Shown: one piece after another, positions 1-12,500 of the stretch
Layout: each line of letters begins with the position of its first letter
How positions within the stretch are numbered: position 1 is the first letter of the stretch
Source of the DNA: Botryococcus braunii
Lineage: Eukaryota > Chlorophyta > Trebouxiophyceae
Length of the DNA: 12,500 bases
NCBI GenBank assembly: GCA_002005505.1
Contig: KV908338.1
Location: 725,659-738,158, forward strand
Direction: 5' to 3'
Made by a program: the position numbers and the translations under genes
The notes under the pieces: model-generated
Database searches by the model: none
What the model was told of the DNA's origin: nothing
The model's input: only the letters and a program-made list of their open reading frames with translations

Positions 1-316
1 CTGGGACAGTCAGGGTTCCTGAATTCCCCTTCCCCAGCTCCATATCGAGGCCCATCTTATCTGCAAATATAGCACATGCAGCAGTGCGTGTAAATCTTAT
101 GCGGCAGCTCGTCTAACTAGCACGGCCTGCTCGGAGTGCATACGAGGGGGACAGATGGGGTTTTCGGGAGATTTTGAGAGCCGTGTTGCTGCCTGTGTGC
201 AAGAAAGGTTCTCATTCTGGCCCATCAAGACAAACATAAACAATATAAACAATGCCTCTGGTCCTCCAGTTGTCAAGCGAGTGGCTCACTGTGACAGCAA
301 TGGGGGGTGAGAACAG
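1..316 (+). other. Probable 3' part of an intron; no gene seen
   Basis: I see no coding stretch here that fits the missing N-terminal part of the carboxypeptidase. The frame of exon 1 is closed by a TGA at 308-310, so that exon must start at the acceptor ending gaacag (316). The polypyrimidine signal before this acceptor is weak. The upstream exons must lie to the left of the window. Confidence 0.6.
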
Positions 317-6387
<6,071 letters not shown>

Positions 6388-6638
6388 TGATATTTTTCCC
6401 CGTTTTTTTTTTCTTCCCCCATTTTGGGGGAGGGGGGCGTGTCTTAAGTTAAGACTTTTAATTCTTTTTTTGGCCCCCAAGCCCCCTTTTTAGAAGGAAA
6501 TGTGAATGTATCAGTCTTTGTTCCCGAGAACTTCTCAAAGTGAATGTGGGAAGATATGCACTTCCAACAGAGCCTGATGCTTTATTCTTAACGCCCATTC
6601 TTTCGCGGCACATGCCCCTGTGTGATCCTCGCGCCGTT
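6388..6638 (+). other. Probable 3' UTR and downstream sequence
   Basis: T-rich and C-rich stretches follow the stop codon (6390-6490). I see no AATAAA close to the stop and cannot place the polyadenylation site. No other gene is visible in this segment. Confidence 0.45.
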
Positions 6639-6665
6639 TCTGCCACATGGGCCCCATGTGGCAGA
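6639..6665. repeat. Perfect 13-bp-arm palindrome
   Basis: TCTGCCACATGGG and CCCATGTGGCAGA are exact reverse complements separated by one C. It lies about 250 bp after the carboxypeptidase stop codon. Function unknown: RNA hairpin, protein-binding site or mobile-element trace. Confidence 0.9.
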
Positions 6666-6724
6666 GGCTGACGCGGCGGCCCGCAGCGGCGCGCGTTGTC
6701 GCTTGACGTTGCTCAATTGCAGGT

Positions 6725-6742
6725 GGGTGTGTGTAGATGGGT

Positions 6743-6793
<51 letters not shown>

Positions 6794-6806
6794 CGTGCGC
6801 GTGCGC
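6725..6806. repeat. GT then GC dinucleotide tract
   Basis: GT repeats pass into CG alternation at about 6785-6806. Confidence 0.95.
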
Positions 6807-6895
6807 TGAAGTGTGAGGGAAATCGAATTGTACAATTTGTCGGAGCGTTAGGGTCAGTTTATAAGTACTAGCAGGGGGAAAAGTATGTGGTGCAG

Positions 6896-6925
6896 TTCCT
6901 GTACGATCATACATTCATACAGGAA
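6896..6925. repeat. 8-bp inverted repeat
   Basis: TTCCTGTA (6896-6903) and TACAGGAA (6918-6925) flank a 14-base loop. Short enough to be chance. Confidence 0.4.
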
Positions 6926-7078
6926 ATTGTACGGTACACTGACATTGCACTGACGGATCATCAATGATACAAGCTTGTCATTCTATTCCCTTTCTGAAAC
7001 ATTCCCGTTCTCAATGCTCCACCCCCGGATGTCTTTGCAAGCGTCTGATGCAAGTATCTGTGATTACTAATAATAGTC

Positions 7079-7489
7079 ATGGATAAGCCTCGGAAGCGGC
7101 CGTCTGCAGAGATACACGTTGATTTGACTATGCTGCTCCCTCCCGTGGGTAACCCCGACCCCGGTACCGATGGGGACCCCAGCACCGGTGGGAAAGAGCT
7201 TCCTGAACCTGGTACAGACCTTGCTGACCTTGGGAGAGAAAAGGTCCGTGACCTGGGTGGGGAAGACCTCCCCCCGATCCCTGATGGGGAAGACGTCCGA
7301 GACTTGGGTGGGGAAGAGCTCCTCGAGCCCGATGGGGAAGGGGTCTGTGACCCCGGTGGGGAAGGCTTGCCTGACCTGTATGACGAAGAATGGACGACAT
7401 GTCTTCATTTGGCAACATCGTCCCAAGTGAGAGAGAAGATGAAAGGCCGTGCCTCGTCGAAGGCAGAGCCTCAGGGGTTGCCAGTGTGA
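7079..7489 (+). CDS. Doubtful hypothetical ORF, acidic 8-residue repeat protein
   Basis: I do not recognise this protein. The 136-codon ORF starts ATGG after taatagtc. It opens with a basic MDKPRKRPSAE, then runs a Gly/Asp/Glu-rich repeat of about eight residues (GGKELPEP, GREKVRDL, DGEDVRDL, GGEELLEP, DGEGVCDP, GGEGLPDL), and ends in a basic non-repeat tail. The DNA unit is 24 bp; variant units are 21 or 27 bp, so the frame is kept. Against it: a multiple-of-three repeat leaves other frames open too, and a 211-codon minus-strand ORF covers 7067-7702. There is no recognised domain, no clear promoter, and no splice partner that I can place. It could be an exon, a repeat-driven artefact or part of a mobile element. 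Confidence 0.3.
   Translation: MDKPRKRPSAEIHVDLTMLLPPVGNPDPGTDGDPSTGGKELPEPGTDLADLGREKVRDLGGEDLPPIPDGEDVRDLGGEELLEPDGEGVCDPGGEGLPDLYDEEWTTCLHLATSSQVREKMKGRASSKAEPQGLPV
7160..7385 (+). repeat. 24-bp minisatellite
   Basis: Units such as gatggggaagacgtccgaga and ggtggggaagagctcctcga recur every 24 bp from about 7283 to 7378. Less regular 18-27-bp units lie before that. DG- and GG-starting units alternate, giving a 48-bp higher order at the 3' end. Confidence 0.8.
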
Positions 7490-8252
7490 CACACCAACAA
7501 CCCCATCAGTGCCATCTTTGTTCCCCCTCCATGAGCCTTGTATGTTTCCGTGCTGCAAGTAAGAGCGTCGGCCCAGGTTTTCCGGGCTGCGGCACTTGCG
7601 GGCTTGCCCTTTGTATCCCGTGTTATCACTTGTTTGCCGCCGCAACAAACACGCGCGTGCATGCGCCCACGGGGTGGAGTAAATTTTAATGTATTTTCCC
7701 ACTGTGAGCCAGTAATGGGTGCCCTCCCCCGGGGAGAGGGGGGAACCCTACACCACAGAACTTCGAAGTCCGTTTGTCCATTAATCAGCATATGTTGTGT
7801 CTGCGAGAGTTTTGCCCAGTCGCGTCTGTGTGTCCGCTTTTGGTTTGATGAGTGTGCATGAGTGCCTGCGCGGCATTGTTTTGTTTTTGCCGCCGCAAGA
7901 CGGGGGCGGGGGCCGGTACCGGATCCAGTACAGTTACACTTCTCGCAGTACAGTGCACGGTTGTTCTCTAGTCTAGCCTTAGTCGCCCCAGCCTGGCCAG
8001 GAGGAAGTTACAGCTTGTACCGAACAATTTCTTGTACCGCTCATTTTGATTTGATAGATGGTGCCCAGAACGAGAATTCATGATTTGAGCTCAAAATTCG
8101 CGTCTCAGCGGCTCGCGTGTCTAGCTTCAAATCAGTCGAGTTAGTGATAAGTTACAGGCTTTTGTACATGCACAGATATCGTGGGCAGTTAACACCACAA
8201 CCACGCATTTGTGAGGGTAGTTAGGATAGGATTAAGGAGATCACCAATTCGA
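7490..8252. other. No recognisable gene
   Basis: Short ORFs on both strands have no domain, repeat or splice support that I can see. Sequence complexity is normal, unlike the flanks. Confidence 0.5.
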
Positions 8253-8258
8253 CTGGTG

Positions 8259-8410
8259 GTGAATAATCGCCTTTTTATTGTCGCTGCGCCTCATAGGACC
8301 AGTGAATAATCGCCCATTCATTGGCAGTACAGCAGCACATGCGGTAGTATGTGTCACTGTACCGCATGGCCTGCATCTGCACGTGCGGCAGTATGTGTTA
8401 CGGGTAGTCC
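8259..8410. repeat. Small direct and inverted repeats
   Basis: GTGAATAATCGCC occurs at 8259-8271 and 8302-8314. GCACATGCGGTAGTATGTGT (from 8336) recurs with changes in the gcacgtgcggcagtatgtgt stretch near 8381-8400. CATGCGGTA (8338-8346) and TACCGCATG (8360-8368) form an exact 9-bp inverted repeat. Confidence 0.6.
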
Positions 8411-8752
8411 GCTTTTAGAGTTCATAAGCGCTCAGTACCGCGTGCGTTGAGGCAGGGAAGGCACTATCTTGGATGCGTTTAGAGGTAGAAGTGAAATATA
8501 TCAATCTCACACTATATTGGACACGCTTGGGGCTGGCTGGCCCCAAGCACCCACCTAGGCGGAGGGGGGTGTAGGAGGCCACCGCATAGGCAGAAGCATG
8601 TTTTTGTGAGGTGCGGAACACATCGCTGTACAAACACGTGGTTTGCGGTTTTGGATGTGCTTCACTTGTAATTCTACAATCGAGCTGAAGGAAGAATGTG
8701 TCCGTTGCTGGGAAACGCCTGCCCCTGATGGTGTGGGATGCTCCATGCCGTT

Positions 8753-8782
8753 TTGTTGTTGTTGTTGTTGTTGTTGTTGTTG
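8753..8782. repeat. (TTG)10 microsatellite
   Basis: Ten TTG triplets in a row; on the minus strand it reads as a (CAA)n glutamine run in a spurious ORF. Confidence 0.95.
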
Positions 8783-8918
8783 AGTGAGAGCTGCAGTTGG
8801 GCGTCTTAGGGCGTGAAAGCAATTCTCATCCTTTAAAAGAAGGGAGGAAAGGAAAGAAAGCATTCCCGGCCCAACTCCTTCGGTTGCTAGGCTCACGGCA
8901 ACGGATCAAGCCAGCAGA

Positions 8919-9009
8919 GTGGATGAGGGATGAGTAAGGCATGAGGGTTGTATGAGGATGGGATAAGTAAAGGATGAGGGTGGGATGAGGATGAGATGAG
9001 TATGGGATA
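8919..9009. repeat. GGATGAG-type purine-rich repeat
   Basis: Degenerate copies of ggatgag, some as gggatgagtaag, follow each other every 7-15 bp. The surrounding 8411-8918 and 9010-9507 show no convincing gene; a 13-G run lies at 9132-9144. Confidence 0.7.
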
Positions 9010-9507
9010 TACAGTAGTGCGAATATCACCCCAGGAACATGCTCCTGCTGTGATATATAAAGAAGAATTCATGCGAAGAAGAACAAGAAGAAGGCCCTTC
9101 CTCCTAGGAGGAGATTATGGGCTGGGGAGGAGGGGGGGGGGGGGTTGTACCACATCTCCCTTCAACCGTCATGGCTGGCTCTGGATGTAATATTTCATTC
9201 CTTCCCTCCCTACTGCTCCTATATGTACGTCTGTTTTGAATTAGATCAGTATGCGGCTTTGTCTGCTTTGCCACGGTCTGCTTTGCCATCGAGGCATTGG
9301 CAGGTCCCGAATCGACGTGGTCGCGTTCATTAAGCTTCAGCAATCGTCTTGGGCACGTGGGGCTCATCCCGGTACTTGAGTACGCTGACGCGTGCAAGTG
9401 CATGGCAGGACTTTGGCTATTTTAAGACTAAAAAGTAAAGCATGTATACAGTATATCCCAACCGCAAACCCACGTATCCTACATACAGGCCTTTGGCTAT
9501 CGCAGCA

Positions 9508-9591
9508 CCTCCGGGCATGTGGGTGCAATGTTGTACCTTCGGGCATGTGGGTGCCATACTGTACCTTCGGGCATGCGGGTACCACTGTGTA
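9508..9591. repeat. 28-bp tandem repeat, three units
   Basis: Units start at 9508, 9536 and 9564, each a form of ccttcgggcatgtgggtgcc followed by eight more bases. Divergence is low. Confidence 0.92.
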
Positions 9592-9712
9592 CTTTACTGC
9601 TTTATGCATCAAAATCGCACTGTCGAGTCTCAGGAAATTGACATGACCAATGGGAGTCTCACAAACACAGCGAGCTTCATTGCTCTCGTTATCTTCTTGT
9701 TTCCCATGCTCT

Positions 9713-9767
9713 AATAAACGTATATAAGACGGTATACCATCCTGTTATAGAGATGGTATACCTTCTT
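9713..9767 (+). repeat. Inverted repeat next to an AATAAA hexamer
   Basis: GGTATACCATC (9731-9741) and GATGGTATACC (9752-9762) are exact reverse complements with a 10-base loop. Beyond one mismatch, AAGA/TCTT extends the arms to 9726-9767. AATAAA sits at 9713-9718. No supported CDS ends just upstream, so a poly(A) role is unproven. Confidence 0.75.
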
Positions 9768-9900
9768 GTAAACAATTGTTTTCTCTTGCTGTCCCGTTTG
9801 CTTCGAAGCACGGCTGCTAGTATACTTCAAAAAATGACTACCAAACTCCTCAGAAACGAATATCACAGAAACACTTGATGCATATGGGACTACTCTATTC

Positions 9901-10023
9901 TCTCTCCCCCCCCCCCCTTCTCGCACACTCCCCCCGCCTCTCCCCCCCCTCCCTCCCCCCCCTCCCCCACCCTCACCCCCCCCCCCTCTCTCTCTCTCTC
10001 CCTCCCTCCCTCCCTCCCTCCCT
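9901..10023. repeat. ~120-bp nearly pure pyrimidine tract
   Basis: C-runs, (CT)n and (CCCT)n succeed each other with only a few purines (gcacac near 9923). Mirror-like polypyrimidine DNA of this kind can form a triplex. Confidence 0.93.
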
Positions 10024-10229
10024 GCATTCATACACTATAGTTAGTGATGTCGGGTGTCAGGAGATGCTGACCCTCGTGCCTTGCAATTGTTTGATCAAGC
10101 AATCATGGTTGCGTGTCTTTGTAACTGTCATGGCCTGCACAGAGGTATCGAGCAGCACTGCCCAGAGACGGCTAAGGAGGCTGGAGCTTTTTGCCCGATT
10201 ACTACCCGATTAGTATTGTTTATATTACC

Positions 10230-10358
10230 GTCACAAAGGTCAATTTTGTAATTTGAATCGCTGTTCATTACCCTTTCGCATATCCCTACATATGGTCACA
10301 AAGGTCAATCTTGTAATTTGAATCGCTGTTCATTACGCTTTCGCATATCCCTGATATG
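10230..10358. repeat. 65-bp direct tandem duplication
   Basis: Copies begin at 10230 and 10295 with gtcacaaaggtcaatyttgt. They differ at only a few positions, plus a one-base gap near the end, so the duplication is recent. Confidence 0.95.
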
Positions 10359-10453
10359 GTTTGGATTGGAGCGGGCGGGATTAGTCTGGCAGCGGAGCGA
10401 CTTCTGAGCTGCAAACTACCATATAAGCGACCTTTGGTGTGAAGTTTGCTATG

Positions 10454-10497
10454 TGCGCACGCACACATGCATGCGCGCGCGCGCGCACGCACACACG

Positions 10498-10581
<84 letters not shown>

Positions 10582-10608
10582 GACAGACAGAGAGAGAGAG
10601 CGGGGGGG
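10454..10608. repeat. Compound (GC)/(CA)/(CAGA)/(GA) microsatellite
   Basis: A GC/CA alternation leads into (CA)n up to about 10576, then CAGA, GA and a G-run. The following 10609-10898 shows no gene. Confidence 0.95.
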
Positions 10609-10898
10609 GCGGAGGTGTAACGACTTCCGGCCATGCCCTGCCAATGGTCCTTCTGGACAGTTCTTAGAAGGAGGCGCACGAAATCAGGCACACTCATGCT
10701 CCTACAGTGCCAACTGACCATAATTGCAAAAAATGCCGACAGAACAGGCGCATACTAACGCATGTGCAGACATAATAGGCGCATAATGAAAAGCCCAGGA
10801 ATCCCCGCATATGCAGACACGATTTTAGAAGTACGCTTCAAGTGCACTATCATTTCTAGACATCATTTCTGAACAGCGTTCCGAGACGACAAGAGCCA

Positions 10899-11004
10899 AA
10901 ACCATGTTTAGAAGAAAGAGAATAAACATGTATAGAAGAAGAGAATAAACATGTTTAGATGAAAGAGAATAAACATGTTTAGATGAAAGAGAATAAACAT
11001 GTTT
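10899..11004. repeat. 24-bp tandem repeat, about four units
   Basis: The unit aaacatgtttagatgaaagagaat is identical in two units; earlier ones are 25 and 23 bp long with small changes. Each repeats AATAAA on the + strand by composition only. Confidence 0.93.
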
Positions 11005-11267
11005 GCATCTTATTGTTGGCTGGCCCGCAGTCCCAAACGCAATGCTTCTCGACGTTATGAGGGATGAGGAAGAATGCAGAAAAGAGCGCCCCCTTTGTGC
11101 AAGGATGAATTACAAGTAAGGGCAAACGCCGGTGGCGAAAGCTGCTTAATCCGGTCTGAGCAGAGCACGTGGGCATGGGTGGAGACCGCATCACCTGAGA
11201 GCGTTGCTCCACCCGCACCACCTCACCCTTTTCCCCGCCAATATCCCTAAATTACCTACCGAGGGCT

Positions 11268-11468
11268 TGAATAAGAAGCCGAGTGCAAGGAAAATCAGAG
11301 GAGATTGAAATCGATCCCCTCTTACAAGGAGGAGCGGCAGAAGAGGAGGTGGGCCAGAAGAAGAGGATTATACAATATATGTCCCGTACGCTTTATGATA
11401 TTAAACATGCTCCACCGTACTATGTAAGAGGTGCAGAAGGTACTACAGAAGGACGACTGCCACCCTAA
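11268..11468 (+). pseudogene. Possible fragment of a Ty3-type retroelement RNase H region
   Basis: A short open frame closed by TGA at 11268-11270 and TAA at 11466-11468 reads IDPLLQGG, a charged stretch, then RIIQYMSRTLYDIKH. This recalls the LLQ ... PIxYxSRTL ... pattern around the RT/RNase H junction of Ty3-type elements. The usual TDAS motif is missing and no other pol motif lies nearby. The likeness is short and may be chance. Confidence 0.18.
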
Positions 11469-11546
11469 TCCCTTACAACAGTCGCACTGAACGAGGAGTA
11501 CCACTGGTGGTCCAGCAACACCTGCAAAGCTGTTGTATAAATACAA

Positions 11547-11685
11547 CTAATAAGAATAAGGGAAGCACTGAGTCTAAGGCTAATTAGAATAAGTGAAGCT
11601 GTACAGCTGCATTTATACTACAGCTAACTGGAATATGTGAAGCACTTAGTCTAAGTCTAATTTGATTCAGTGAAGCACAGCGGTG
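11547..11685. repeat. 33/44-bp tandem repeat, four units
   Basis: Units begin ctaataag (11547), ctaattag (11580), ctaactgg (11624) and ctaatttg (11657). They share gtgaagcac and agtctaag. The second unit has an 11-bp insertion. Confidence 0.8.
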
Positions 11686-11721
11686 TTGCCCACAAAACGG
11701 CACGCCGGGTACACCCCAGGA

Positions 11722-11900
11722 TCAACCCAGGAGGTCGGCAAAGGGGTCCTTTTTGGGAGCCTGCTCAATGGAAGCGCCTCCATGTGGCTGCATTGGAGCA
11801 GAGCCCTTCATAGCCGCGGAATTTTGGATTGGCGCGCCACCCAGACCCAAGAGTGGCGCAGGGGCGGCTCTAACCGACGCAGGTCCCAGGTTCAATCCCC
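11722..11900 (-). CDS. Possible terminal exon of a minus-strand gene (tail ending DPFADLLG)
   Basis: On the minus strand an acceptor-like gtgcttttcag ends at 11901, and the frame then runs open for about 59 residues to TGA at 11724-11722. The peptide is rich in Ala, Pro, Gly and Met, as in LGLGGAPIQNSAAMKGSAPM, and ends IEQAPKKDPFADLLG. Disordered tails with DPF motifs and a hydrophobic C-terminus occur in endocytic adaptors and related trafficking proteins, so that is the class I would test first. No upstream exon is visible: to the right lies a minisatellite, which could be its intron. Any gene would continue beyond the window. The first part overlaps a Pol III B-box-like string on the + strand, giving a competing explanation. 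Confidence 0.3.
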
Positions 11901-12118
11901 CTGAAAAGCACCCCATCCCGACCGTTGCCGTTTTTGCCCGTCCCTTCACGAAAGTAAATGTCTCAACCTTCACGAGGGCAACGGTCTAAACTCAGGATGT
12001 TGCATGCATCAAAACGTGCCCAGGCACAAATAAAAGTCTTCGGAATGTGCAGTCAAGAAAGCATTCCAAACATGGCCATGGGCACAACGCCACGGGACAG
12101 TTGAAAGAAAGACGGAAG

Positions 12119-12500
12119 AGGGGCACACTGACATTAGAGATTGTAAAAGAGAGTAAAGAGGGGGGGCACACTGACACTAGAGGTCGTAAAAGAGAATGCA
12201 GAGGAGCACACAGACACATAGAGGCTGTGAAGAGGGGCAGACTGACACATGGAGGCTGTACAAGAGAACAGAGAGAGGGCAGACTGACACATAGAGGCTG
12301 TGAAGAGGGGCACACTGACACATGGAGGCTGTACAAGTGAACAGAGAGGGGGCAGACTGACATATAGAGGCTGTGAAGAGGGCCCACTGACACATGGAGG
12401 TTGAGAGAAGGGAACAGAGAGGGCCAGACTGACACACAGAAGCTATAAAAAGGGGCACAGTGACGTTCGTGCGGTTGTAAAAGAGAATACATAGGGCACT
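12119..12500. repeat. Higher-order minisatellite (~41 + ~32 bp), continues past the window
   Basis: A core gcasactgacacatrgaggctgt repeats. Long units carry an extra acaagagaacagagag and short units end gtgaagag; the two alternate, giving a ~72-bp dimer. Edge units are more degenerate. The 166-codon minus-strand ORF here (Ser/Pro/Leu/Cys-rich) is a product of the repeat. Confidence 0.9.

Noticed and set aside
75..135. Similarity of the 1-150 region to 8330-8410 (gcggcag and acatgc strings)
   Set aside because: Only short words are shared and no continuous alignment could be made by eye.
8060..8078. tggtgcccagaacgagaa as a retroelement primer-binding site
   Set aside because: The likeness to tRNA-primed sites is loose, it is not preceded by CA, and I see no LTR pair in the window.
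11992..12492. 166-codon minus-strand ORF
   Set aside because: It follows the higher-order minisatellite and has a repeat-derived composition.

Overview
This is eukaryotic nuclear DNA. It holds one intron-rich protein gene with clean GT-AG splicing, and simple repeats are very dense in both introns and flanks. The gene encodes a family S10 serine carboxypeptidase. By motif memory it looks closest to the plant SCPL50 type (YQG-x-x-D-I-x-D-G, EAW, RNAGHMAPHDEP), so a green-lineage host such as an intron-rich alga is my best guess. No tool was available to test that.

Layout. 1-316 looks like the end of an intron; the gene's 5' exons (signal peptide and roughly the first 60-90 residues) lie outside the window. 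317-6387 carries eight + strand exons that join in phase into a 417-residue C-terminal portion with the catalytic Ser, Asp and His all present. The seven introns (331-1289 bp) are filled with dinucleotide tracts, homopolymers and minisatellites. 6388-12500 is mostly non-coding. It has a perfect 13-bp-arm palindrome, a doubtful repeat-protein ORF (7079-7489, 8-residue unit), many short tandem arrays (periods 24, 28, 33/44, 65 and ~72 bp), a long pyrimidine tract, a weak retroelement-like ORF fragment, and a possible minus-strand terminal exon ending in DPFADLLG (11722-11900).

Most interesting observation. In three introns (before exons 4, 6 and 8) a ~40-bp-period tandem array runs up to the real 3' splice site, and the true acceptor plus the first codons of the exon look like the last unit of the array. 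The case is strong for exons 4 and 8 and weaker for exon 6. In the intron before exon 8 there is also an exon-8-like relict that still encodes the catalytic-Asp motif (GTTDIRDH) but has no usable donor and soon hits a stop. Repeated duplication of intron-exon junctions is the simplest reading; decoy acceptors or alternative exons are possible consequences.
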